Shown here: piece by piece, positions 6,265 to 14,660 of the stretch
How the letters are laid out: each line of letters starts with the position of its first letter
How positions within the stretch are numbered: the stretch's first letter is position 1
IMG/VR virus record: IMGVR_UViG_3300031525_000153
Span: 1-34,970 of that record
Strand: one strand, 5' to 3'
DNA length: 34,970 bases
Source of the DNA: a virus
The notes under the pieces: model-generated
What the model saw: only the letters and a program-made list of their open reading frames with translations
What the model was told of the DNA's origin: nothing
The model's database searches: none
Position numbers and translations under genes: made by a program

Positions 6265-7825
6265 TTTATCGAAGTACCTCGACTCAGAAGGCAAGCTCAA
6301 ACTCATAGACTTACGCCCCGTTGCCGAACAGGACGATTCCCATGTTTACCAGGCCACAATAAAGCAACGCGATCTGCACCTGTCCAGGGCTCGCTTCAGA
6401 ATGGCCATTGGTGGGCGCGGTTCCGGAAAATCTCAGTTTCTTCTATGGGAAGCTGTTCGTTACATGACGAAGTGGCCGGGCTGCCACACACTCCTGTTGC
6501 GTAAAGATTTCAAGGAACTGGCGAAGGGTTTGATTCAGGACCTGCAACGGGATGTTCCGGGTCAGCTCTACAAGTACAACGGGCAGGATCACATCGCCCA
6601 TTGGTTCAACGGATCACTCCTCTATTTCGGCCATTGCGAGAACCTGAACATCAAGGACCTGAACCAGTACCTCTCTGCCTCCTTCAGCTTCATTGGCGTA
6701 GAAGAGACCGGTGAGTTCCCATTCGATATATGGGACTTTCTTCTCGGCTCAAACCGCAACAAGGTGGAAGGGCCGACGCCAACAATGGCTGGCGCAACGA
6801 ATCCTTATGGCATCGGTTACGGCTGGATCAAGACACTGTTTGTGGAGAAACGCCCTGTAGCCCAAATCGAGGAGAGCAAATCGTATGACCCCCAAAATTA
6901 CTTTTACAATCACTCCACGCTGCTGGATAACCCGTACCTTATGCGCAAAGATCCTGACTATATCAATCGGCTCAACCTCTTATCGCCTGAGTTACGGCAG
7001 AAAATGCTCTATGGAGACCTTGACTCCGTCAGCGGACAATACTTCACAAATTTCAGCATGGATCGGCACGTTATCCCTCTCTCGCATCAAGCGGAGCGGA
7101 TTCAGTGGGAAGACTGGCAAACACCCTGGATCGGATCGGACTACGGACTCGCGCACTTTTGGGTAACGTACTGGATGCGCCTTGCGATGGTCAGGCGTGG
7201 CGACGACTGGAAACGTTGCTGCGTGATCTATCGGGAGCTGGTGGACCATGACAAGTCGATCGCCGAATATACCGCCCTGATTGACCATCGCATGAGAAAC
7301 GGGCGCGACTCGTATACGTTCAGGGAGGAGAAGATCGCCCACGTATTCTTTTCGCCTGAGCGATTCAACCGTACTTCACCGCAACATACGCCGGCCGACC
7401 AGTTCACCGAAGAGTTGTACAAGTTCGGTCTGCCACCGGCTTCAAGAGCTACCGATGATCGCGTGGCTGGTGCGACGTTCATGTACTCGATGTTTGACGC
7501 CAACGAGATTGTGATTCTGGATTGCTGCCCGAACCTGATACGTGCAATCCCTACGCTGATTCGCGGGGGCAAGACTTCCAAGGACATTGAGGACGTTTAC
7601 AAGGCCGAGACGCTCGAAGACGATTGCTACGACGGCGCACGGTATGGCATAGTGTCCAAACTGATGGAAGTAAACAAGCCAGCCGAAACGATCATGCGCG
7701 AACACGCCATGCAGATCCATGATCCTGTTGCCCGTCACCACTTCGTACGAAAGCAAAACGCGCAGATTGAGAAGAGTGGCGAATACTTCAAGCCGACCTA
7801 TGGGCCGCGCTGGAGGAATCAATGA
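6257..7825 (+). CDS. terL: Terminase large subunit (packaging ATPase/nuclease)
   Basis: This 522-aa protein is the motor that pumps genomic DNA into the procapsid. A clear Walker A, GGRGSGKS, is at residues 52-59, and FSFIGVEETGEF (143-154) provides the Walker B and catalytic glutamate. The coupling motif ATNP lies at 180-183. WIGSDYG (291-297) gives the first acidic residue of the C-terminal RNase H-like nuclease, which cuts concatemers; further acids (DDRVAG, EDDCYDGARYG) follow. Length is normal for the family. The start ATG lies within the small-terminase gene and the stop overlaps the next ATG (ATGA). Confidence 0.93.
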   Translation: MRDLSKYLDSEGKLKLIDLRPVAEQDDSHVYQATIKQRDLHLSRARFRMAIGGRGSGKSQFLLWEAVRYMTKWPGCHTLLLRKDFKELAKGLIQDLQRDVPGQLYKYNGQDHIAHWFNGSLLYFGHCENLNIKDLNQYLSASFSFIGVEETGEFPFDIWDFLLGSNRNKVEGPTPTMAGATNPYGIGYGWIKTLFVEKRPVAQIEESKSYDPQNYFYNHSTLLDNPYLMRKDPDYINRLNLLSPELRQKMLYGDLDSVSGQYFTNFSMDRHVIPLSHQAERIQWEDWQTPWIGSDYGLAHFWVTYWMRLAMVRRGDDWKRCCVIYRELVDHDKSIAEYTALIDHRMRNGRDSYTFREEKIAHVFFSPERFNRTSPQHTPADQFTEELYKFGLPPASRATDDRVAGATFMYSMFDANEIVILDCCPNLIRAIPTLIRGGKTSKDIEDVYKAETLEDDCYDGARYGIVSKLMEVNKPAETIMREHAMQIHDPVARHHFVRKQNAQIEKSGEYFKPTYGPRWRNQ

Positions 7826-8169
7826 AGTGGCGCACCGCACTTGAAACTCATCTGCTTACCGAGAACTCCTGGTTGCGTCACCAGCTCGAAGTCGCGCAGG
7901 CCAAGATCGAACGCATGGAACTGGCGATCATGCCGATGACGGAAGCAGGGAGACGCTACGCATCGAAGGCTGAACCGGTAGAACCGATATTCATACCAGA
8001 AGGAAAAGATTTGCCTTTGGTCGGCGGATGGCGTAAAACTCAGGAACAGAACGCGCTGGATTTGAAGGAGGCAGAACGTGACGATGCTCTTCGGCAAAAA
8101 GCCAATGCCCAAACCGCAGTCCGGGCATCCACCGCAACAGATGGAACCCAAGCAGAACGATCAGCCTGA
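7822..8169 (+). CDS. Small coiled-coil protein of unknown function, 115 aa
   Basis: ATG overlaps the terminase stop (ATGA) and has GGAGGA (7812-7817) 4 nt upstream. The N-terminal 40 residues are a probable coiled coil (LLTENSWLRHQLEVAQAK, IERMEL), followed by a proline-rich linker and a charged helical tail. No family recognised. Position between terminase and portal suggests a virion or assembly role. Its last 92 nt overlap the next gene in a different frame, where the reading of the C-terminus (ANAQTAVRASTATDGTQ) looks less constrained. Confidence 0.6.
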   Translation: MKWRTALETHLLTENSWLRHQLEVAQAKIERMELAIMPMTEAGRRYASKAEPVEPIFIPEGKDLPLVGGWRKTQEQNALDLKEAERDDALRQKANAQTAVRASTATDGTQAERSA

Positions 8170-8443
8170 ATCACAGAATCAGGGCGATGAGGGCGAAGAC
8201 ATTCATTCCGTAGTCGCGCAGCATGGTCCTGCCAACGAAGTCCACATCATGCACTCCGGTGGGCAGCACACCATGCACTCAACGCATGGAGCGCACAAGC
8301 ACAAATCCAGCCACGGTTCAGCCCACGAAGCACATCAGGCGGGTATGACTGCGGCGAACGCTGAACAGCCCGAGGGTGACGAGGAAGGCGTAACGTCCGA
8401 TCAGAACACGCCGGAACAGGCCCCGGCAATCCCAGGTTACTAA
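8078..8443 (+). CDS. His-rich protein of unknown function, 121 aa
   Basis: GTG start with an excellent AAGGAGG (8065-8071) 6 nt upstream. The N-terminus is Pro/Gln-rich. The middle (about residues 43-90) is unusually rich in histidine: HSVVAQHGPANEVHIMHS, then HTMHSTHGAHKHK and SSHGSAHEAHQAG. The pattern HGPA-x-EV and HGSA-x-EAH resembles, from memory, other small phage proteins encoded close to portal genes, but no function is known. Metal binding is an obvious possibility. The C-terminus is acidic. It overlaps the previous gene by 92 nt. Confidence 0.65.
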   Translation: MTMLFGKKPMPKPQSGHPPQQMEPKQNDQPESQNQGDEGEDIHSVVAQHGPANEVHIMHSGGQHTMHSTHGAHKHKSSHGSAHEAHQAGMTAANAEQPEGDEEGVTSDQNTPEQAPAIPGY

Positions 8444-8493
8444 CGGAGGACTCCCTAAGTTCTCTGACGTAGCAAAGGCGCGTCATTCAAAGA

Positions 8494-10926
8494 ATGGCTG
8501 ACGAACAAGCTCCGCAATCCTCGCTACCGGAACCTGGCGTAATCGCTCCGTGGGATTATTCTCCAGAAGAAAACTCACAGCTATCTGAAAAAGCCCAGCA
8601 GTGGCTTACGACTCTGTGTGAGAAGTTCGCCAAGCGCGATATGGCCGCTCGCAGGTTTGAGGTTGAGCAGAGCTGGAAAGCGGGGATGTTCAAGCGCGGG
8701 TATCAGTACCTGCTGCCCCAGAAAGGCGGAGGCTGGATCACCTGGCAGGCCAAGAACCCTGAGACGTGGAACGCCAATCCCGGCCTGAACACGAACATCT
8801 ACACGCCGTACCACGACATCATTGTGTCGGCGCTCACGCGTGATACGCCTGAAGTCAGGTTCGAGCCGGAAGACCCTGAGAATGACGGAGACATCACGGC
8901 GGCTGATGCGGCCGGGGATTTCATCAAGGTATTCGAGCGCAACAACGATCTTCTTACGCTGCACACGGATATCTCGAGTTATCTGTTCACGGACGGGAGA
9001 AGCCATGTCTACACGCGGTACGTCAAGGACGCGCAGCAATTCGGGTACGAGCAGGAAACGGACGAAGAGCCAGTCGTCCCGGAAGACGAAGAACAGCAGC
9101 AACCCCCTGACCCGGACACACTATCCGGCCAAGCTGCGAGTACCGAGGGAATGGCTCAAGAGAACACTGGAGGAATTCAACAGGAATCTGGACAAAGTTC
9201 TGGAAAACAACCACGCGGCCGAGAAGTAGCAGAAGCCTTTGGCAAGCTATCCGTAAAAGTTCCCATCAACACCAAAAAGCAGTCGCAGTGGCACGCGCTT
9301 AGTCTTTCTCGTGAATGGGACGTGTCCATAGCCAAGGCTACGTTTCCGTGGATCGCCGACAAGATTGCGCCCAGCTCAAGCCCTGGTGAGAATGAACTCG
9401 ACCGCATCGCACGAATCAATATCGGGCTGGCCCTTGGATCTTCGTATGTTACAGGCGATTCGATGGTGAATGACGTTACCGTGCAGGGCGTGTGGTTCCG
9501 GCCTGCCGCGTTCATGGAAGTTTCTGATATTCCGGTACGTGACGAGCTGATGGGCCTGTTTGCCGACAAGGGCGGATGTCTCGTGGTTCATGCTGGCAAG
9601 ACCTTCGCTTTCGCTCGACCTGAGTGCATGGACGATCACTGGTCAGTTATCAAGGCGAACCCCTCCGACAGCATGAACTGTCCGGGTCAGGGTGAGTGGC
9701 TTATCCCGATACAGGAGCGTGTCAACAACCTGGTGGATTTGCTCTATGCATTCTTTGTGGCTACAGTTCCGCGAAAGCACTTCGACTCAAAAGCATTCAA
9801 CATCGAGGCGCTTAAGAATCAGACAAACTATCCTGGTGAATCAGGGCCTTTCGTTCGCCAGCCGGGTACGCCAGTATCCGAGTTGGTATTTATTGAACCT
9901 TCGCCGCAGCATCAGCCGGAACTGCCGGACTTCCTCTGGAAGATGATCAATGAGATCGCACAGCTACTTACCGGAGCTTATCCCGCACTTTCAGGCGGTG
10001 ACACTGAGGGGAACGACACCGCTTCCGGTATCGCCACACAGCGCGATCAGGCTCTTGGACGCCTTGGGCTGGTTTGGCATTCAATTCAGGCTGCCACCGC
10101 GAATTACCATCGGCAGGCAGTTCAGTGTGCTGCACGATGTCGAGAGCGAGACGTAAAGCAGTTGATCGGGGAGTCGGATACCGTCATCATCGAACTGAAC
10201 GATCTCAAGGGCAACGTGCTGTGCTTCCCGGAGTCCGATACGAGCTTCCCCGAATCGTGGACGCAGCGCCAGCAGAGATTCACCGCATTGCTTCAGGACT
10301 CAAAGAACCCCGTTATCCAGACGCTGCTTCAGTTGCCCAACAATCTCCGGGTGGCCAAAGATGCGGTTGGCCTTACTGACTTCGAGATTCCCCAGGCGGA
10401 TTCAGTCGATAAGCAGCGTGGCGAGTTTGAAGTGCTGATGAAGACCGGGCCTGTTCCAAACCCGAAGCTTCAGCAGGCGCAGCAGCTCATGCAGTCAGCA
10501 CAGATGAAAGGCGCACCACCCGAAGCCCTGCAACAGGCTGAGCAGATGATTCAGCAGATACCACCTGAAGTCTCTACTGTTCCCGTCGATCCCGACTGGG
10601 ACGACCACGAAGCGGAGGCTGCGACCTGTGGGCAGTTCATCAATTCACCGACAGGCCGCAAGATGAAGAACGGAACTCCCGAGGAGCAGGCAGGCCTTGC
10701 GAACATTGCTTTGCACGGCATGGAACACAAGGCGCTGATTAAAGCACCGCAGCCGCAACAGAAACCAGTGAGCGAGCAGATATCGCTGAAGGATTTACCG
10801 CCTGAAGGTCAGCAGCAAATGGCCGCGCAGGCAGGAATCCAGATTACTCCGCAGCAGGTAGCAGCCAGGGCTATTGCAGAGAAACCACCCGCACCAATCG
10901 TACAACCAGGAGGACCTATTCAATGA
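8494..10926 (+). CDS. Portal protein
   Basis: This 810-aa protein is placed directly upstream of a scaffold-like protein and the capsid gene and has the layout of large podovirus-type portals, the dodecameric ring through which DNA enters and the tail attaches. Seen features: an N-terminal helical region with AARRFEVEQSWKAGMFKRGY, a NIYTPYHDIIVSALTRDTP segment (about 108-126), and the conserved stem/crown-side region LLTGAYPALSGGDTEGND followed by TASGIATQRDQALGRLG (about 490-525). A Gln/Glu/Pro-rich insertion occurs at about 195-245, and the C-terminal 150 residues are Gln/Pro-rich (QQAEQMIQQIPPE), as in portals with long barrels. Start at ATG 8494 has a weak Shine-Dalgarno. Its stop overlaps the next ATG (ATGA). 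Confidence 0.85.
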   Translation: MADEQAPQSSLPEPGVIAPWDYSPEENSQLSEKAQQWLTTLCEKFAKRDMAARRFEVEQSWKAGMFKRGYQYLLPQKGGGWITWQAKNPETWNANPGLNTNIYTPYHDIIVSALTRDTPEVRFEPEDPENDGDITAADAAGDFIKVFERNNDLLTLHTDISSYLFTDGRSHVYTRYVKDAQQFGYEQETDEEPVVPEDEEQQQPPDPDTLSGQAASTEGMAQENTGGIQQESGQSSGKQPRGREVAEAFGKLSVKVPINTKKQSQWHALSLSREWDVSIAKATFPWIADKIAPSSSPGENELDRIARINIGLALGSSYVTGDSMVNDVTVQGVWFRPAAFMEVSDIPVRDELMGLFADKGGCLVVHAGKTFAFARPECMDDHWSVIKANPSDSMNCPGQGEWLIPIQERVNNLVDLLYAFFVATVPRKHFDSKAFNIEALKNQTNYPGESGPFVRQPGTPVSELVFIEPSPQHQPELPDFLWKMINEIAQLLTGAYPALSGGDTEGNDTASGIATQRDQALGRLGLVWHSIQAATANYHRQAVQCAARCRERDVKQLIGESDTVIIELNDLKGNVLCFPESDTSFPESWTQRQQRFTALLQDSKNPVIQTLLQLPNNLRVAKDAVGLTDFEIPQADSVDKQRGEFEVLMKTGPVPNPKLQQAQQLMQSAQMKGAPPEALQQAEQMIQQIPPEVSTVPVDPDWDDHEAEAATCGQFINSPTGRKMKNGTPEEQAGLANIALHGMEHKALIKAPQPQQKPVSEQISLKDLPPEGQQQMAAQAGIQITPQQVAARAIAEKPPAPIVQPGGPIQ

Positions 10927-12113
10927 GCGACGAACAGGCAGTCGCCGAAGTTGCGGCAGATACAGGAACGGAAGTAGTCGAGCAACCAGCGGTTGAAACT
11001 GAGGTTGCGGATACCGGCACAGAGATTACTCCCGATCTTGATAAGCCGGAAGGTCAGGACGAATCTGTCGAGGGCGATAATCGTGCCCTGCCGCGTGATA
11101 TTCAACGGACGCTCAAGACGCTGCGCGACAGTGGCGATCCCGCACAGGCCAAAGTCGCACGCGCATTGAACGATTCCTATTTCCGCGAGCAGGCGTTCGT
11201 CAAGGTTTTCCCCAAGCCCTCCGACGCAATGGCTGCGAAGTCCACGCTCGATCTGGTTGGCGGTTCCGAAGGCATTTCCGAGATGCAGTCGCAGCTTGAA
11301 ACCATGCGACTCGTGGATGAGGACATCGCGAATGGACGCCCTGAGTTCCTGGACGACATCATCAAGACTTCTCCGGAGGGTTTCAAGAAGATTGCTCCGC
11401 ATGTCCTGAATAAACTCTTCAATCTCGACCGTGATGCTTACGGCAACACCGTTGCTCCTGTAATCGCAAACACGCTGCGAACTTACGGTGTAATCGGCCA
11501 GGATGGCAAGGTGGTCCCTGAAGCCTTCCAGCGCCTCGTCACTGACCTCGAGGAAACGCTGCGCCAATCTAAGAATGTTGCTGAGAATCCGAAGGAAAAA
11601 GAACTATCCGAGCGCGAGAAGAAACTGAACGAACGCGAGGAAAGTGACTTCCGAACCAGTCTTGGCCGAACTTCCAACGAGCATATGAACCAGCAGATTC
11701 AGAAACACATTACGCCTTTGCTGGCTTCGATGTCTTCGGTCAAGAACGACAAGGCTGGCTTTGTCACTGAAGTCAACGCGCAGATCAATGCGCTTCTGAA
11801 GCAGGATGCCAACTACCAAAAGAACGTGAAGTCTCTGCTGCGAGAAAAGAACGCCGAGAAGATCACGCGGTACATCAACGCCAAACTGGACGAGGCCGTT
11901 CCTAAAGCAGTCACGGCGGTCAAGAATACCTGGCAGAAACGCTATGGAACGCAGAAGCCGAAAGTGGCGACAAACGGGAACGGTGCAGGACCGAGCGGGA
12001 TGCTCTCCAAACAGCCGGACGTGAAGGACATCGACAAGGTGGCTGGCTGGCAATTGCTGTGGATGCAGGGAAAGGGAACCATAAAAGGGCGTGCGGTTTC
12101 GTGGAAGAAGTGA
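10923..12113 (+). CDS. Scaffold-like capsid assembly protein
   Basis: This 396-aa protein has a strongly acidic N-terminal 55 residues (TEVVEQPAVETEVADTGTE), a helical middle, a charged coiled coil at about 221-240 (EKELSEREKKLNEREE) and a basic C-terminus (KNTWQKRYGTQKPK ... GRAVSWKK). Acid-to-basic polarity, helical content and location between portal and major capsid protein are the usual signs of an internal scaffold that directs procapsid assembly and leaves before packaging. AGGAGG at 10908-10913 precedes the ATG. Sequence-level family assignment is not possible by eye; an internal virion role is the alternative. Confidence 0.7.
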   Translation: MSDEQAVAEVAADTGTEVVEQPAVETEVADTGTEITPDLDKPEGQDESVEGDNRALPRDIQRTLKTLRDSGDPAQAKVARALNDSYFREQAFVKVFPKPSDAMAAKSTLDLVGGSEGISEMQSQLETMRLVDEDIANGRPEFLDDIIKTSPEGFKKIAPHVLNKLFNLDRDAYGNTVAPVIANTLRTYGVIGQDGKVVPEAFQRLVTDLEETLRQSKNVAENPKEKELSEREKKLNEREESDFRTSLGRTSNEHMNQQIQKHITPLLASMSSVKNDKAGFVTEVNAQINALLKQDANYQKNVKSLLREKNAEKITRYINAKLDEAVPKAVTAVKNTWQKRYGTQKPKVATNGNGAGPSGMLSKQPDVKDIDKVAGWQLLWMQGKGTIKGRAVSWKK

Positions 12114-12267
12114 TATAAGATTTTGCAAGCGTTGCGGGAAGTTTCAGGGACGGGGCTTAACTGATTACTTCCTAGGCTTAGGCCGAGACGGCACCGCAAC
12201 GCTATCGCCCCGAAAATTGGATCGTCAAAGCTTCGACAACCTAGCGTTGTCGCTGAATCAGGCGTAG
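12091..12267 (+). CDS. Possible small CxxC protein, 58 aa
   Basis: A frame opening at GTG 12091, inside the last codons of the scaffold gene, runs 58 codons through the start of the intergenic gap. Its product contains FCKRCGKFQGRGLTDYFLG and ends RQSFDNLALSLNQA. The C-x-x-C knuckle followed by a basic helix resembles the start of small zinc-binding phage proteins, but only one Cys pair is present. The same bases form two strong inverted repeats, so the openness of the frame might be incidental. Ribosome-binding site is weak (AAAAGGG). Confidence 0.3.
   Translation: MRFRGRSDIRFCKRCGKFQGRGLTDYFLGLGRDGTATLSPRKLDRQSFDNLALSLNQA
12128..12203 (+). repeat. 10-bp perfect inverted repeat
   Basis: AGCGTTGCGG at 12128-12137 is the exact reverse complement of CCGCAACGCT at 12194-12203. 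The 56-nt interval contains shorter self-complementary patches (CCTAGG, GGCCGAGACGG), so the RNA could fold into a branched structure. Confidence 0.6.
12234..12252 (+). repeat. Hairpin with 7-bp stem
   Basis: CGACAAC (12234-12240) and GTTGTCG (12246-12252) pair perfectly around a 5-nt CTAGC loop. No run of T follows, so it is not an ordinary intrinsic terminator. Confidence 0.6.
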
Positions 12268-12396
12268 TTATCAGTACAGCCGTGCGGAGTGAAAACCGCA
12301 ACGGTGCCAACGCCAAAAACGCTGCACATCCTTTGTGCTGGACCTACAGGCGGGTCGAAAAAGGAGGCGACTTGAGCTAATTGTGCAGGTGTGTAC

Positions 12397-13725
12397 ATGG
12401 CGAATCCGCTCGCAGAAGCTGCGGTACAAGCCGTAGAAATTGACGCCTTCTCCAAAGATATCCCCAACATGATGTACGACTCAGACACGCTGTACCGTCT
12501 GATGAAGGAAAAAGCAACAGTCATTCCTGTTTCAAATATCACTGGTGGTGGTGGCGTTACCCGTCCGTCGTTCCGCGTCAACATGAGGATTCAGGCGGGC
12601 GCTGCAATCACGCAAGGGACCGGCAACGGCGACTCACTTGGACGTGGCACTGGTTCGCAGTGGGCAGGTATGGCGCTTTCCCCGGTGTTCTTCTACTCCG
12701 GCTGCGAAATCACCTACCTTGCTCGCATGGCAACCAATGGACCGAAGCGCAGTGAAGGCGGATTCAAGGTTCAGGCGCAGGAACTCAAGAACAGCCTTAC
12801 GCAGGCCGAACAGGGCCTCGAAGGGCTGATGAACTCTGACGGTTCCGGCGCATTCGATCAGATCCCGGCAACCGCAACGGTAAACAACAACACCGGCTCC
12901 GGCCAGTCCACATCTTCGATTGTTGGTATGAACGTGGCCGTGCAGTTCGCCGATCAGCAGGTTGTGCAGGTATTCTCATCCATCGGTGGAACCAATCGCG
13001 GATCGTTCACGATTTCCTATGTCGATGGCGTGAGCAATACGCTCTACTCTGCCGGTGCTTTGCCAGCCGGAACAACGACCGGAGATTATCTGGTCATCAA
13101 CGGCGGTTCCGGTGCCGCAGGTTCTTCGCTGATGGGACTTCGCGCCTATCAGGTGAACAGCAACGTCGGATCGCTCAACGGTCTGCCTCGCGCTTCTTTC
13201 CCCGGACGGCTCTCGACTCCCACAATCAACATGAACGGTCAGGCAGTCGTGCAGGCCACTGAGACGCGGATCAGCACGCTGATTGGTCGAGCACTTGGAC
13301 CTGAATCCGAAGCCCTGAAGGACCTGATTTACTATTGCGGTCCTGACCAGGCTGCCGCGATTCAGAATATCTACTACACCATAAACTACTTCAATGTGCC
13401 CGATGCAAAGGGTGACGTGACACCGGACATCACCAAGCGTTTCTTCCCGAAGACATGGGGGGGGCGCGATCTGCACGTCTCGTGGAACGCGCTGCCCGGA
13501 CGCATTGACGCCTTCTGCCCGAGCACATGGTACATGGGAGAAATGATTCCGCTGGAGCTGTATGACTTTGGCAGCGGCGTGACGGTCGCTCCAATTGTTG
13601 ATATCAACACTGGTGGTTACCTGACCTCAAACATTTTCTATTACAACGCATGTTTGAATCTGGTGAACTCAAACGTCAGATCTGGCTGCTACCTGACATC
13701 CTGCGCTCAACCGGCCATTTCGTAA
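12397..13725 (+). CDS. Major capsid protein
   Basis: The 442-aa product (MANPLAEAAVQAVEIDAF...) has the size, position and texture of a podovirus-type HK97-fold major capsid protein: an N-terminal arm, a glycine-rich segment (NITGGGGVTRPSF), an extended-loop-like region with ITYLARMATNGPKRSEGG, an insertion rich in Ser/Thr/Gly/Asn (about 150-250) and a C-terminal beta part (GGRDLHVSWNALPGR ... FYYNACLNLVNS). ATG 12397 with AGGTG 5 nt upstream is preferred over GTG 12391, which would add only two residues. The assignment rests on context plus pattern and not on a single diagnostic motif. It sits between the structured gap and the co-chaperonin gene. Confidence 0.8.
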   Translation: MANPLAEAAVQAVEIDAFSKDIPNMMYDSDTLYRLMKEKATVIPVSNITGGGGVTRPSFRVNMRIQAGAAITQGTGNGDSLGRGTGSQWAGMALSPVFFYSGCEITYLARMATNGPKRSEGGFKVQAQELKNSLTQAEQGLEGLMNSDGSGAFDQIPATATVNNNTGSGQSTSSIVGMNVAVQFADQQVVQVFSSIGGTNRGSFTISYVDGVSNTLYSAGALPAGTTTGDYLVINGGSGAAGSSLMGLRAYQVNSNVGSLNGLPRASFPGRLSTPTINMNGQAVVQATETRISTLIGRALGPESEALKDLIYYCGPDQAAAIQNIYYTINYFNVPDAKGDVTPDITKRFFPKTWGGRDLHVSWNALPGRIDAFCPSTWYMGEMIPLELYDFGSGVTVAPIVDINTGGYLTSNIFYYNACLNLVNSNVRSGCYLTSCAQPAIS

Positions 13726-13732
13726 CTTAACC

Positions 13733-13760
13733 AGGGGCGTGGGTTTCGGCTCACGCCTCT
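13733..13760 (+). other. Intergenic hairpin between capsid and GroES-like genes
   Basis: AGGGGCGTG (13733-13741) pairs with CACGCCTCT (13752-13760) over 9 bp, with a single G-U pair, around a 10-nt loop. It starts 8 nt after the capsid stop and ends 7 nt before the AGGAG of the next gene. There is no T-run, so partial termination, RNase processing or 3'-end protection of the capsid message are more likely than full termination. Confidence 0.6.
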
Positions 13761-13775
13761 CACTCAGGAGAGAAG

Positions 13776-14132
13776 ATGCTAAGACCAAGAAACGATCTGG
13801 TTCTTATCAGGCGCATCAAGGAAGACGTTGATTCACCAATCATCCGTCCTGATTCTTCAGTCACTCCTTCAAATAAGGGAGAAGTGATTGCAGTAGGACG
13901 CGGAGAAGTCATCGACGGGAAACTGATTCCCATTGATCTTGAACCCGGAACCATCGTTATCTTCTCGAAGTATTCAGAGATGACGGTAGAAACAACGGAA
14001 GAAGGAGATTTTCTTCTGGTACGCAGCATGGAGATTTACGGAGAAGAGGATGAATTACCGTATCCCAGGCCCCGAGCGGAGAAAGTGCCCATCGGAGTTT
14101 CAGCGCAGAATCACAAGGGCAGGCGGAATTAA
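13776..14132 (+). CDS. GroES-like co-chaperonin
   Basis: This 118-aa protein aligns by eye with Cpn10/GroES over residues 3-89: LRPRNDLVLIRRIKED (first strand), a mobile-loop-like segment VDSPIIRPDSSVTPS (18-32) with a hydrophobic tripeptide where GroES contacts GroEL, then NKGEVIAVGRGEVIDGKLIP, the PGTIVIFSKYSE strand and FLLVRSMEIYG. Phage co-chaperonins such as T4 gp31 replace host GroES to fold the capsid protein; position immediately after the capsid gene supports the same job. An extra basic C-terminal tail of about 28 residues (PYPRPRAEKVP) is not part of the fold and overlaps the next gene. Start ATG follows CAGGAGAG. Confidence 0.85.
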   Translation: MLRPRNDLVLIRRIKEDVDSPIIRPDSSVTPSNKGEVIAVGRGEVIDGKLIPIDLEPGTIVIFSKYSEMTVETTEEGDFLLVRSMEIYGEEDELPYPRPRAEKVPIGVSAQNHKGRRN

Positions 14133-14646
14133 CCGCTTCGGAAAGCCGAACTTCGATATTATCTGGGGCGAGACGGCTACAGTTCGCACCGAGGCTGGCG
14201 TGATGCTCTCCCTGTTCGGTGAGCAGTGCTGGGCGCTCAGGAAGTGGAACGACGCAGAGAGACGCTACGAAGTCGTGCAGCCGTTCCGCTGGGCAGGCAT
14301 TGTGAATGGAAAGCTGGTGCGGGAGTTCATGCCGCTTAATTCAGTAATCATCGACAAGGTGATACCGATTATCCGGCAGAGTCAGGACGTGTCTTACTGG
14401 CAGCGATGGCTCGCGCTTCGCGCGGAGCGGGAGCGTATTGAGAAGGCCAGAGAGGATCGCATCGAGGCCAATATCCGGAATGCAAGTCCGTGGGCTGGCC
14501 CGGTGTCGTTTGCAGCGCAGCGCATGAGGACTTCGCTCATCGACAAGAAGATCGAAGCGATCAAACGCAACTGGGATCGGGCCATGTATATGCAGAGGAT
14601 TTTACGCAGGGGGCATTCGGCCTTTAACAAGCCAGTGCTTAACTGA
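14050..14646 (+). CDS. Structural-module protein of unknown function, 198 aa
   Basis: ATG 14050 lies inside the GroES-like gene (83-nt overlap) with GGAG 6 nt upstream. The N-terminus is basic (MNYRIPGPERRKCPSEFQRR), the centre beta-rich (NFDIIWGETATVRTE, RWAGIVNGKLVREFMPLN), and residues 125-190 form long charged helices (RAERERIEKAREDRIEANI). I recognise no family. Location between capsid and adaptor genes suggests a head-associated or assembly protein. The overlap with GroES uses the region coding for the non-conserved tail of that protein. Confidence 0.7.
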   Translation: MNYRIPGPERRKCPSEFQRRITRAGGINRFGKPNFDIIWGETATVRTEAGVMLSLFGEQCWALRKWNDAERRYEVVQPFRWAGIVNGKLVREFMPLNSVIIDKVIPIIRQSQDVSYWQRWLALRAERERIEKAREDRIEANIRNASPWAGPVSFAAQRMRTSLIDKKIEAIKRNWDRAMYMQRILRRGHSAFNKPVLN

Positions 14647-14660
14647 ACTCAGGAGGAACC

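Larger units (their letters stand above)
12114..12390 (+). other. Structured 277-bp gap upstream of the capsid gene
   Basis: This is the largest gap between confident genes in the window. It contains the possible 58-aa frame, two perfect inverted repeats (10 bp and 7 bp), a smaller TGCGG/CCGCA hairpin at 12284-12299, and a strong AAGGAGG (12361-12367) that is not followed by a usable gene start: the TTG 4 nt downstream is followed by one sense codon and TAA, and the capsid ATG is 29 nt away. No U-tract terminator, tRNA or clear promoter was seen. It may be an mRNA leader or processing region that sets capsid expression. Confidence 0.6.

Noticed and set aside
10920-11567. Minus-strand frame opposite the scaffold gene (215 codons)
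   Set aside because: Antisense shadow of a coherent acidic/coiled-coil plus-strand protein with a good ribosome-binding site.
12289-12375. 28-codon frame (GTG start) before the capsid gene
   Set aside because: Too short, no spaced ribosome-binding site; the peptide looks protein-like but cannot be separated from chance.
12114-12390. tRNA gene or intrinsic terminator in the capsid leader
   Set aside because: No T-loop (GTTCRANYC) with matching acceptor stem, and no stem is followed by a T-run.
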